DNA of 64,000 nt from an uncultured Aquimarina sp. (lineage in GTDB: Bacteria > Bacteroidota > Bacteroidia > Flavobacteriales > Flavobacteriaceae). The stretch lies in assembly GCF_947500065.1 (NCBI RefSeq), contig NZ_CANMQT010000007.1, positions 62,001 to 126,000 on the forward strand. Direction: 5' to 3'. The notes beneath the pieces were generated by a model. The model was not told where the DNA came from. It ran no database searches and saw nothing but the letters and a program-made list of their open reading frames with translations. This document shows positions 37,348-45,753 of this stretch, piece by piece (position 1 is the stretch's first letter; each line of letters starts with the position of its first letter). A program made the translations under genes and the position numbers.

Positions 37348-37370
37348 GTGTAATATATAAATAAAGTTGG

Positions 37371-38249
37371 TTATGATTTCATAGTAACAATTCGTTGTGG
37401 TAGTGGAGCTGCGTAATCTGCCTTACCTAGTGCTTCAACAATTTTTTGTCTTGTATCCCAATATACATCCCAATAATCTTCACAGGTAGAATAGGGTAGT
37501 GCTAATAATTCTACGCCATTAGGTCCTAAATTATTAACAGCAACTCTTGGAGCAGGATTCTCCATTACATTTTGATCAGCTTTCATAACATCCATTACAA
37601 TTTGTTTTGCTTTTTCAATGTCAGTGCCGTATTGAATTCCAAAAGGCATATCTACTCTTAGATTACCAATAGTTGTTAGGTTAGTTATTGTTCCTGCGGT
37701 AATAGCACCGTTTGGAATAATTTCTGTTTTATTTTGGAAAGTTTCTAGTACTGTAATAAATACGGAGATTTCTTTTACAAATCCAAGTTTACCACCTGTT
37801 TCGATTAGATCACCGACTTTAAATGGCCTGAAAACAAGTAACATTACTCCAGCAGCCATATGACCCAAAGAACCATTAAAGGCACCTCCAATAGCCAATC
37901 CAACTGCTGCTAATAAAGCTGCAAAAGTGGCGGTAGGAATACCTACAATACCTGCTATAGAAATGAATAAGAGAACTTTTAATAAAAAACCAACAAGAGT
38001 AACTAAAAATGGTTTTAAAGTGCCGTCAACTTTGCTTTTGTCAAAAGCTTTTTTGATAGCTCTCATAATGAGTTTTACAATCCAAAGCCCAATTATTAAT
38101 GCTACAATTCCTCCAACAATTTTAAGTCCATATTGACCAACTCCTTCTTGTATAGAATTAAAAAAACCGCCAAGAGAACTCATAACTGTTCCTCCTGCTT
38201 CTGTAGTTGCTGATACAGCTGTATCTACAACCTTGTCTGTAGTTTGCAT
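37371..38249 (-). CDS. Small-conductance mechanosensitive channel (MscS family)
   Basis: The 292-residue protein has three membrane segments in the first 130 residues. The pore-lining segment (AALLAAVGLAIGGAFNGSLGHMAAGVMLLVF) shows the Gly/Ala pattern of MscS, then RPFKVGDLIE and the cytoplasmic beta domain. It would open under membrane tension in hypo-osmotic shock. The gene is monocistronic and convergent with yajC. Confidence 0.92.
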   Translation of the reverse strand: MQTTDKVVDTAVSATTEAGGTVMSSLGGFFNSIQEGVGQYGLKIVGGIVALIIGLWIVKLIMRAIKKAFDKSKVDGTLKPFLVTLVGFLLKVLLFISIAGIVGIPTATFAALLAAVGLAIGGAFNGSLGHMAAGVMLLVFRPFKVGDLIETGGKLGFVKEISVFITVLETFQNKTEIIPNGAITAGTITNLTTIGNLRVDMPFGIQYGTDIEKAKQIVMDVMKADQNVMENPAPRVAVNNLGPNGVELLALPYSTCEDYWDVYWDTRQKIVEALGKADYAAPLPQRIVTMKS

Positions 38250-38379
38250 GATTTATGTTTTATAGTGATTAAATAGTTATCACATAAATCTACTACTATA
38301 TCAGGTTAACGGTTTTCCTTTGTAAATAAGAAAAAAGCACAAAATCGTCAAAAGTGATGAAATATCGATGAGTTACAGA

Positions 38380-39615
38380 TTATCTCTTTGCAGTTAACTC
38401 CGCAATCTTTACTATCACTTCTACCGCCTTAATCATACTTTCCACAGGAACATATTCATATCTTCCGTGAAAGTTATGTCCTCCAGCAAAAATATTAGGA
38501 CATGGTAATCCCATATAGCTCAATTGTGATCCATCCGTACCACCGCGAATTGGTTTTATGAGAGGAGTGATACCTATTTCTTTCATAGCTTCTTCTGCAA
38601 TATCTACAATGTGCATTACAGGTTCCACTTTTTCCCGCATGTTATAGTATTGATCATCAATGGTTACAGTAATGGTATCTTTTCCGTATTGATTGTTAAG
38701 TTCATTTGCAAGCTTGGTCATGATCTCTTTACGAGCTTCGAAATGCTTTTTGTCGTGATCTCTAATGATGTACTGTAATTTAGTTTCTTCAACTTCACCG
38801 TTCATGGTATGTAAATGAAAAAAACCTTCCCGATCACTAGTGTGTTCCGGAGTTTCTAATCTGGGCAAAGAATTGATGAAATCCTGTGCGATATACATGC
38901 TGTTGATCATTTTTCCTTTAGCATATCCTGGATGTACTATTTTGCCTTTTATAGTAACGACAGCACCTGCTGCATTGAAGTTTTCATATTCTAATTCACC
39001 AATTTGGCTACCATCCATGGTGTAGGCCCATTTTGCTCCAAATTTTTCGATATCAAACTTATGAGCACCTCTACCGATTTCTTCATCAGGAGTAAAACCA
39101 ATACGTATTTTTCCATGTTTGATTTCTGGATGTTGGATAAGGTATTCCATGGCGGAAATAATCTCAGCAATACCAGCCTTATCATCAGCTCCCAGAAGTG
39201 TAGTTCCGTCTGTGGTAATTAATGTTTGTCCTTTGTATAATTTTAGATCTTCAAAGTAATCTGGAGACAACACAATATTCTCCTCTTTATTGAGAATGAT
39301 ATCTTTTCCATCATAGGATTCGATAACTTGAGGATTCACATTAGCTCCTGTGAAATCAGGAGTAGTATCAAAATGAGAAATGAAACCAATTGTTGGGACA
39401 TCGTGATCCACATTAGATGGTAGTGTTGCCATGATGTAAGCATTTTGGTCAATAGTTACATCTTCTAAACCTATTGATTTTAATTCGTCAACTAATTTAT
39501 TTGCTAGATCCCATTGCTTTTCAGAACTAGGAGTTGTATCGCTATTAGGATCACTCTCCGTATCTATGGTTACATAACTTATAAATCTATCAATAATATG
39601 TTTTTTAGGAATCAT
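38380..39615 (-). CDS. pepT: Peptidase T
   Basis: This M20-family zinc tripeptidase removes N-terminal residues from tripeptides in the cytoplasm. The 411-residue protein carries the metal-binding motifs FISHFDTTPDF, LGADDKAGIAEI and FTPDEEIGRGAHKFD, and the C-terminal PIRGGTDGSQLSYMGLPCPN. No export signal is present. The gene is monocistronic. Confidence 0.95.
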   Translation of the reverse strand: MIPKKHIIDRFISYVTIDTESDPNSDTTPSSEKQWDLANKLVDELKSIGLEDVTIDQNAYIMATLPSNVDHDVPTIGFISHFDTTPDFTGANVNPQVIESYDGKDIILNKEENIVLSPDYFEDLKLYKGQTLITTDGTTLLGADDKAGIAEIISAMEYLIQHPEIKHGKIRIGFTPDEEIGRGAHKFDIEKFGAKWAYTMDGSQIGELEYENFNAAGAVVTIKGKIVHPGYAKGKMINSMYIAQDFINSLPRLETPEHTSDREGFFHLHTMNGEVEETKLQYIIRDHDKKHFEARKEIMTKLANELNNQYGKDTITVTIDDQYYNMREKVEPVMHIVDIAEEAMKEIGITPLIKPIRGGTDGSQLSYMGLPCPNIFAGGHNFHGRYEYVPVESMIKAVEVIVKIAELTAKR

Positions 39616-39681
39616 AGGGATGAATTAATTTTTGGATTTTCAAAAATACATTATTATTATAAAAAGTAGTTTTTTAAAATA

Positions 39682-39708
39682 AGAAAACCTTGCCAAGCAA
39701 GGTTTTCT
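39682..39708 (-). terminator. Terminator after the HmuY gene
   Basis: AGAAAACCTTG pairs with CAAGGTTTTCT around 5 nt, between the HmuY and pepT genes on the minus strand. Confidence 0.7.
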
Positions 39709-39777
39709 GCAGAAACAACAATGCAATTACAACTTAAAAAAGGGGGGTAATTTAGTTTTAGGGTTAATTGATGCTTT

Positions 39778-40527
39778 CTAAAATACAGTTACATTATTGT
39801 TTGGTTGGTATATATAGTTAAAAGTGAAATATCTGCTTTCATGTACAAAGGCATCTGGATTAATAGGAGCATCTTTATAGTAGCTAAGTATTTCTACTTT
39901 TGCATACTTTCCGTCACTAGTTCTTATTACTAAAATTTTTCCTGTTAAAGGAGTGATTAAGAAATTTGGTGCTCCAGAATAATTATACCATCCATTATCA
40001 CTTCCTGAAGGTATGGCTGTATCGGCAGCAGTATCTTGTATAAGATTTCCGATTTCCACAGATGTTATATTATCCATAGTTCCTGTAGCAATATAGGCAG
40101 CGGCATCTCCAGTTCTATCTGGTTCATCAGTAGTTCCTTGTGTAGCTCCTCCATTAATTATAATGGTAGTTCCTCTAAAAGCAATGTCCCAATCTTCATC
40201 ACTAGTAGTAATTTGACCTGTTTCGAAATCAAATTTTGTAAAAGCACCAGATATTGGTTGTCCCTGTCCTCCTTCTTGAGGTGCGTGTAAATTAGTAACT
40301 GTTTCAGAAATAAGGTTGGCAAGAGCTTGTGTGTCGTCATTATCATCAGAATTGGAAACAAATCCTTCTGGGGCAACACAAGCAAGTTGTGATGCTGCAG
40401 AATTTCCTAATCCATCTCCATCAGCATCATCAAAAAATAAAGTTTCTGCGCATGAATCGTCATCACTACTACAAGAAAAAAATCCAATAGCGAGTATAGC
40501 AAAAGTTAAAAATCTAAGTGTTCTCAT
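39778..40527 (-). CDS. HmuY-family heme-binding lipoprotein
   Basis: The 249-residue protein has a lipobox (AIGFFSC) and a HmuY-type beta domain (about 70-249) with EDWDIAFRGTTIIINGG. Between signal and domain is a DDADGDGLGNSAAS segment typical of thrombospondin type 3-like calcium loops. HmuY proteins take up heme at the surface and pass it to a TonB receptor; the adjacent receptor gene lies 10 nt upstream on the same strand. The heme ligand residues cannot be named from the sequence alone. Confidence 0.83.
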   Translation of the reverse strand: MRTLRFLTFAILAIGFFSCSSDDDSCAETLFFDDADGDGLGNSAASQLACVAPEGFVSNSDDNDDTQALANLISETVTNLHAPQEGGQGQPISGAFTKFDFETGQITTSDEDWDIAFRGTTIIINGGATQGTTDEPDRTGDAAAYIATGTMDNITSVEIGNLIQDTAADTAIPSGSDNGWYNYSGAPNFLITPLTGKILVIRTSDGKYAKVEILSYYKDAPINPDAFVHESRYFTFNYIYQPNNNVTVF

Positions 40528-40537
40528 TTGTATGTAT

Positions 40538-42643
40538 TTAAAATTTAATGTTTAGTTTTCCGTATAATATGCGACCAGCAATGTTACTTATGTTTCCGGG
40601 ATCGGTAAAATCAAAGAGGTTGTCTATACCCATTCCTAGGATATAGTTGTTGTAAAAAGTTTTGTTTATAGCAAAATCCCAAATAGTATATTCTCCTACA
40701 AATTCGTCATAGGTATCTATGTAACCATTAATGGTTCCATTAGTATCAGACAATCCATAGCTACTTCTGTAAGTTGCTCTAATATTTGTATTTATGTTCC
40801 AATCTGGAATTTCATAAAATAGCTTGACATTAGCCATATGTCTGGAGCGATTGGGTAAACCAAAATAATCACCTTCTTCTAATTGAATTGTTGTAGTTCC
40901 TAGGCCATCAGGGTTAGGTACACGAGCAAAAGCTTCTCCGTTTTGAAAAATTCTTTCTGCTTCTTTGTCTTTAGCATAAAGTAATTGATAACCTCCTGAT
41001 ATTTTTAGATTTGTGATTGGTTTCCAGTTTGCGCTGAATTCTACACCTTGTGTATATACGTCATCTACATTTGAGTAACTAAATACATTTTGACCATTTG
41101 ATTTTCTAGCAATTACTCTAGTGTCTATTAGATTTGTAATGTTATTCTGGAAAAAGTTTAGACTTAGTTTTAGTTTTGAAATTGGCTCGAAATCGACCCC
41201 TAAATTATAACTCACAGAACTTTCTGGTTTTAGAGATTCATTAAATTGTTCTATAATAGAAGGAAGATTGTTTACAGATTCTTCTGTTAATTGTCCTTGA
41301 TCTGCCAGTTCCTGAAGCTGACTAGGAACAGCATTATATCCTAGCACGGTGTATCCTACAGTAGCATTTGTAAAATCAAAGTAGAGTTGTCTAAAATCTG
41401 GAGCTTTGAATCCATAACCTACAGAACTTTTTACAGATAACTTATCCGTAATTTCATATCTAAGAGCAATTTTTGGACTAAGCTGTGATTCATATTCGTT
41501 ATGATCATCATATCTAAAACCTAGAATAACGTTTAGTTTTTCTAAAGCTTGGACATCATATTGAGCAAAAATATAAGGAGCATAGAACTCAGGTTTTTCA
41601 AAAAAGTCTGTTCTGTCTAATGTTTCATTTGTTAGACCAACACCGCCGATAAGTGTATGTTTTTCGTTAGGAGTGTAAGAAGCTCGTATTTCAGGACGTA
41701 AAAAACGTTGATCAAAATCACTATCCGAGAATCTTGCACCAGATGGGTCATCAAGAAACTCTTCAGCTTTATATTGGGTAGTGTAGAATTCAATATATGT
41801 GGCCCATTTTTTATTGAATTTGTGATCGAACTTAAAGTGCGTATTCCATTCTGTTATGGTACTTTCTCCTAATAAATTATTTGGAGCAACATTATCTTGT
41901 TCCTGAGTGTAATAGCGACTCGATAATAGAAGTTTAGTATTATCATTAAAATCATAGGATATTTTAGTGGTAAAAGTATAGTTGCTAAAAGGCTCTACGG
42001 TATTAAGCTCATCAGAATTAATAAGGTCATAACCGGAGCTACTATATCTATTAAAAAAAGCATTAATTCCGAACTTTTTTTGTTTAAAATTAATAGCGGT
42101 GCTTAAATCTTGGGTATTGAAGCTTCCTGTACGATGACTAATAGTACCTTTAAAGCCTTCCTTGGGGTTTTTAGTAATTATATTGATGACACCTCCCAAA
42201 GCTTCACTACCATATAAACTTGAGGAGGCTCCTTTTACTACTTCTAATTGTTTAACGTTACCTGTGGTAAGACGACTTAAGTCTAAGGTGCCTGCGGATC
42301 TCCCAACAAGAGGAACCCCATCGATCAAGATCAAGGTATACTGACTATCTAAACCTTGTAATTGAATTCCTTCTCCACCACCAAAATCAGGAACAGTAAT
42401 GAGCCCAGTTTGCTCATTAAGAATATCGGTTAAGCGAACTGAATTTACTGCATCAATTTCTTTTTTAGAAATAATCTGTGCAGGCAAAGGGAGAGAAGAT
42501 AATTGTCTTTCTGTACGAGTTGCACTTATGAATACTTCTTCTAATCTCTCTGTTTTTAGAGAGTCACTTTCTTTAGGAGTAACATGTTCTTGACTATATA
42601 GGTTACAGCATAAGAGTAAGATAAAAGTAATGATTTTATTCAT
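40538..42643 (-). CDS. TonB-dependent receptor, probable heme receptor (HmuR type)
   Basis: The 701-residue outer-membrane receptor has a signal peptide, a plug domain (about 45-160; LILIDGVPLVGRSAGTLDLSRL, GASSSLYGSEALGGVINIITK, cited by GSEALGGVINII) and a 22-strand barrel ending in LYGKLNIKF with a terminal Phe. HmuY next to it supports heme uptake. The start ATG directly follows operator-like site A. No N-terminal carboxypeptidase-like domain of the SusC type is seen. Confidence 0.88.
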   Translation of the reverse strand: MNKIITFILLLCCNLYSQEHVTPKESDSLKTERLEEVFISATRTERQLSSLPLPAQIISKKEIDAVNSVRLTDILNEQTGLITVPDFGGGEGIQLQGLDSQYTLILIDGVPLVGRSAGTLDLSRLTTGNVKQLEVVKGASSSLYGSEALGGVINIITKNPKEGFKGTISHRTGSFNTQDLSTAINFKQKKFGINAFFNRYSSSGYDLINSDELNTVEPFSNYTFTTKISYDFNDNTKLLLSSRYYTQEQDNVAPNNLLGESTITEWNTHFKFDHKFNKKWATYIEFYTTQYKAEEFLDDPSGARFSDSDFDQRFLRPEIRASYTPNEKHTLIGGVGLTNETLDRTDFFEKPEFYAPYIFAQYDVQALEKLNVILGFRYDDHNEYESQLSPKIALRYEITDKLSVKSSVGYGFKAPDFRQLYFDFTNATVGYTVLGYNAVPSQLQELADQGQLTEESVNNLPSIIEQFNESLKPESSVSYNLGVDFEPISKLKLSLNFFQNNITNLIDTRVIARKSNGQNVFSYSNVDDVYTQGVEFSANWKPITNLKISGGYQLLYAKDKEAERIFQNGEAFARVPNPDGLGTTTIQLEEGDYFGLPNRSRHMANVKLFYEIPDWNINTNIRATYRSSYGLSDTNGTINGYIDTYDEFVGEYTIWDFAINKTFYNNYILGMGIDNLFDFTDPGNISNIAGRILYGKLNIKF

Positions 42644-42666
42644 TTATTTAGACTAATTAAAAATAA
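42644..42666. promoter_or_regulatory. Iron-locus operator-like site A
   Basis: This is the 23-bp imperfect palindrome with the intact half-site TTATTTAGACT and a weaker second half. It lies just before the receptor ATG and over the -33 region of the oppositely directed promoter whose -7 box is at 42671-42678. Confidence 0.6.
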
Positions 42667-42670
42667 TTAT

Positions 42671-42678
42671 TATTTTTG
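42671..42678 (+). promoter_or_regulatory. Promoter -7 box for the DUF6607 operon
   Basis: TATTTTTG on the plus strand matches TAnnTTTG and lies 83 nt before the ATG at 42761. It nearly abuts the minus-strand box at 42680-42687. Confidence 0.55.
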
Positions 42679-42679
42679 A

Positions 42680-42687
42680 CAAATATA
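42680..42687 (-). promoter_or_regulatory. Promoter -7 box for the HmuR/HmuY operon
   Basis: Minus-strand TATATTTG matches TAnnTTTG and lies about 37 nt before the receptor ATG. Operator-like site B covers the expected -33 position. Confidence 0.6.
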
Positions 42688-42692
42688 TAATC

Positions 42693-42715
42693 TTATTTTA
42701 ATTAAGTCTAAATAA
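42693..42715. promoter_or_regulatory. Iron-locus operator-like site B
   Basis: This 23-bp site has the intact half AGTCTAAATAA and a weaker first half. It is enclosed in a perfect inverted repeat AATCTTATTT (42689-42698) and AAATAAGATT (42710-42719). Confidence 0.62.
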
Positions 42716-42760
42716 GATTAATTATTTTTTATGTTTTAAACTTTTAAATAATCTTTCAAA

Positions 42761-43672
42761 ATGAAAATCAGTCAGTTAGTAATTGTTGTGTCACTACTTA
42801 CATCTAGTGTAGTAATAGGGCAAGTAGATAAAAAAGCAAATGATCTTGCCGCAATAAAGTCCATGTGCGGTTGCTATGAGGTCTCTTTTAATTTTGCAGA
42901 AACTTTTAATTATAGTAACGATTCTCTATATAAACCTTCTAAAACGAAAAAGGATAGTAAGGCATTAGAGTGGGCAGAATTAGTAGTTGATAAGGAGAAT
43001 AAGATAGCTATTCAGCATATTCTACAAGTAGGCGATCCATCCAAACCTCATATTGTAAAGCATTGGAGACAGGATTGGGTGTTTGAAAACCGAGATTTTT
43101 ATATGTATGATGGAGATAATAATTGGAAATATGTTCGTAAACCCGAAGAAGATGTAAAAGGGCAGTGGTCTCAAAAAGTATATCAAGTAGATGATAGTCC
43201 TCGTTATGAAGGTTCTGCTAGCTGGGTCCATGTCGATGGTAAGAGTTTTTGGGAAAACACTACAACAGCGCCTTTGCCACGACGTGAGTATACTACCAGA
43301 AGTGATTATAATATTACAATGAGAGGTAATCGTCAGGAAATTACCGAAACTGGTTGGATACATGATCAAGATAATGACAAAATTATTAGAGAAGCGGGTA
43401 AAGAAGATATAATCATAGCCAAAGAGAAAGGGAATAATATTTATACACGTGTAGATGATAAACGTTGTGCAGGAGCATCTAATTGGTGGAAAGAACATAA
43501 TGATAAATGGGTTTTGGTAAGAAGTAAGTGGGAAGAAGTTTTTGGAAGAAACACAGATTTATCTTTAGAACAAAAAGTTGAGAACAAAGCGCTATATAAG
43601 CATCTTTTTACTGAAGATTATCAAGCAGAAAATGATATTAATACAATTATAGAATCTTTTGTAAAAAAATAA
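42761..43672 (+). CDS. DUF6607-family exported protein
   Basis: The 303-residue protein has a signal peptide (ISQLVIVVSLLTSSVVIGQ) and an early MCGCYEVSFNF block. Conserved segments HIVKHWRQDWVFENRDFYMYDG match the DUF6607 family as I recall it. No function is known. It is the first gene of a run DUF6607-ankyrin-DUF2271-PepSY flavoprotein, divergent from the heme receptor, which suggests an iron- or heme-linked role. Confidence 0.78.
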   Translation: MKISQLVIVVSLLTSSVVIGQVDKKANDLAAIKSMCGCYEVSFNFAETFNYSNDSLYKPSKTKKDSKALEWAELVVDKENKIAIQHILQVGDPSKPHIVKHWRQDWVFENRDFYMYDGDNNWKYVRKPEEDVKGQWSQKVYQVDDSPRYEGSASWVHVDGKSFWENTTTAPLPRREYTTRSDYNITMRGNRQEITETGWIHDQDNDKIIREAGKEDIIIAKEKGNNIYTRVDDKRCAGASNWWKEHNDKWVLVRSKWEEVFGRNTDLSLEQKVENKALYKHLFTEDYQAENDINTIIESFVKK

Positions 43673-43676
43673 TAAT

Positions 43677-45173
43677 ATGAGAAAAGTTCATAGCTTATTG
43701 GGGATCGTTTTTATTTTATTGTATATAAACGTATCTGCACAGGAAAATGTTTTTTTAGATCGAAACTATTGGAAATCAAACCCTACTATACAGCAAATAG
43801 ATAAAGATATTGCCTCAGGGAATGATCCTGCAGAACTTAATCGGTTTGCTTTTGATGCTGTTTCTTGGGCGCTGATTGAAAAAGTAGATAATCAAACGAT
43901 TAAATATCTTTTGACTAAAAAAGGAAATGACGTAAATAAAAAAACTCATGATGGACGTACTTATATTTTTTGGGCTATCTATCGTGATAATTTGGAAATG
44001 ATGAAGCATCTTCTTGAAAAAGGAGCAACGACAGATATTATCGATAGCCACGGATATTCGTTATTAAACTTTGCCGCTGTTACCGGTCAGCAAAACGTTA
44101 AGCTATATGATTTTTGTATTGCCAATGGAGCAGATTTGTTGACAGAAAAAAATAATGATGGAGCTAATGCGTTGTTATTGGTTGCTCCGTTTTTGGAGAA
44201 TGATAAGCTCATTGATTATTTTGTTGATAGAGGCATAGATCTACATTGTATAGATACCAATGGCAATGGTATTTTTAATTATGCTGCTAAAAAAGGAAAT
44301 AAAGAAATCTTAAACCAGCTTATTAAGAAAGGTGTAGCCTATAAAAATCTAAATAGTGAAGGTGGAAATGCATTTGTTTTTGCAAGTCAAGGTACTCGGA
44401 ATAGTGCTAATAATCTAGAAGTGTATAAATATTTTGAAGGCATAGGAATTCAACCAAATGTAGTAACGGATAAAGGTATTAATGCGTTACACGCTTTAGC
44501 TTTTAAAAATAAGGAGCGAGCTATTTTTGATTACTTTATTCAGAAAGGTGTAGATGTTAATCAACCAAATAGTAAAGGGGATACACCATTTGCCAATGCT
44601 GCTTCTAGAAATGATATGCAACGTATTAGTCATCTTATTACATATGTAAAAGACATCGATCAGGCTAATAAAAGTGGTGTTACACCACTAATGAAAGCTG
44701 TTCAAAGAAATACTATTGATGTAATTAGACTATTACTGGATCATGAGGCAAATCCATTGGCGAAAGACTTAAAAGGAAATTCGCTTGCATATTATGTCTT
44801 GCAATCGTATCAAAAAGACAAAGCTCAAGAATTTGATCAAAAAATTGCATTGCTTCAAGAAAAGGGAGTGGATTTTACAGAAGTTCAGGCTGATGGCCAT
44901 ACGTTATGGCATTTGGCAGTAAAAGAAAATGATATTGAATTGCTAAAAAGAATTGCCAAATTGACCGTTCCTATGAATAGTAAAAATGATGAAGGAAATA
45001 CAGCATTGCATCTTGCAGCTATGAAAGCTACTAGTGCAGATTTATTAAAATTTCTTTTAGAGAATGGAGCAGATAAAAGTATACAAACGAGTTTTGAAGA
45101 AACGGTTTTTGATCTAGCAACAGAAAACGAATTACTACAACAGCAAAATGTCGAGTTAAGTTTCTTACAATAA
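43677..45173 (+). CDS. Exported ankyrin-repeat protein
   Basis: The 498-residue protein has a signal peptide and about 10-12 ankyrin repeats covering most of the chain (for example DGRTYIFWAIYRDNLEMMKHLLEKGA and EGNTALHLAAMKA, cited in part). It would be a periplasmic or surface binding scaffold. It starts 4 nt after the DUF6607 stop, so it is in the same operon. Periplasmic ankyrin proteins in some bacteria protect against peroxide and bind heme enzymes, but no such link can be proven here. Confidence 0.88.
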   Translation: MRKVHSLLGIVFILLYINVSAQENVFLDRNYWKSNPTIQQIDKDIASGNDPAELNRFAFDAVSWALIEKVDNQTIKYLLTKKGNDVNKKTHDGRTYIFWAIYRDNLEMMKHLLEKGATTDIIDSHGYSLLNFAAVTGQQNVKLYDFCIANGADLLTEKNNDGANALLLVAPFLENDKLIDYFVDRGIDLHCIDTNGNGIFNYAAKKGNKEILNQLIKKGVAYKNLNSEGGNAFVFASQGTRNSANNLEVYKYFEGIGIQPNVVTDKGINALHALAFKNKERAIFDYFIQKGVDVNQPNSKGDTPFANAASRNDMQRISHLITYVKDIDQANKSGVTPLMKAVQRNTIDVIRLLLDHEANPLAKDLKGNSLAYYVLQSYQKDKAQEFDQKIALLQEKGVDFTEVQADGHTLWHLAVKENDIELLKRIAKLTVPMNSKNDEGNTALHLAAMKATSADLLKFLLENGADKSIQTSFEETVFDLATENELLQQQNVELSFLQ

Positions 45174-45251
45174 TTGACAATTACTAAATATCAATAACAA
45201 ATGAGGAGAGATCAGTGAATATGGTGTGGTCTTTATTAAAATATAAATGTT

Positions 45252-45740
45252 ATGAAAACAATTTTTAGATTATTTCCATTAGCTATACTAACGGTTTTTG
45301 TATTAGTATCTTTTACAAGGGAGTCAAACACAACGAACCTTAAATGTATGATACAGATGATAAATTATACAGGAGAAGGTGCATATGTTGTTATTTCTCT
45401 AATAAAACCAGAAGGAGGATATGATGAGACTTTATATGTTCAAGGAAAAGATAGTGAATGGTATAGTGATATTACAGAATGGTGGAAATTCTATGGAAAA
45501 CAACGATCAGATATTGACGCGATTTCTGGAGCTACTATAAGTGGTGGAGAAAGAACAGTAAGTATTATTAAAATCCCTAAAGATAAAATTGATAGCGGAT
45601 ATAAAATTCGTTTTGAAACAGCCGTTGAGGATCAAGAATACTATGAAGATGATGTTGAGTTTGAGTTGACTACTGAAACTATAAAATCTAAAGTAGAAGG
45701 AAAAGGTTTTATAAGATATATACGAATGCTTCCACAATAA
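45252..45740 (+). CDS. DUF2271-family exported protein
   Basis: The 162-residue protein has an N-terminal signal segment (IFRLFPLAILTVFVLVSF) and the DUF2271 features YVVISLIKPEGGYDETLYVQGKD and DAISGATISGG, cited by GGYDETLYVQGKD and DAISGAT. DUF2271 proteins often lie beside PepSY membrane proteins, as here (13 nt upstream of one). The DAISGAT stretch is similar to the FMN-attachment context of FMN-binding domains (S-G-A-T), which would suit a redox role. Confidence 0.82.
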   Translation: MKTIFRLFPLAILTVFVLVSFTRESNTTNLKCMIQMINYTGEGAYVVISLIKPEGGYDETLYVQGKDSEWYSDITEWWKFYGKQRSDIDAISGATISGGERTVSIIKIPKDKIDSGYKIRFETAVEDQEYYEDDVEFELTTETIKSKVEGKGFIRYIRMLPQ

Positions 45741-45753
45741 TTTTTAGAATAGT

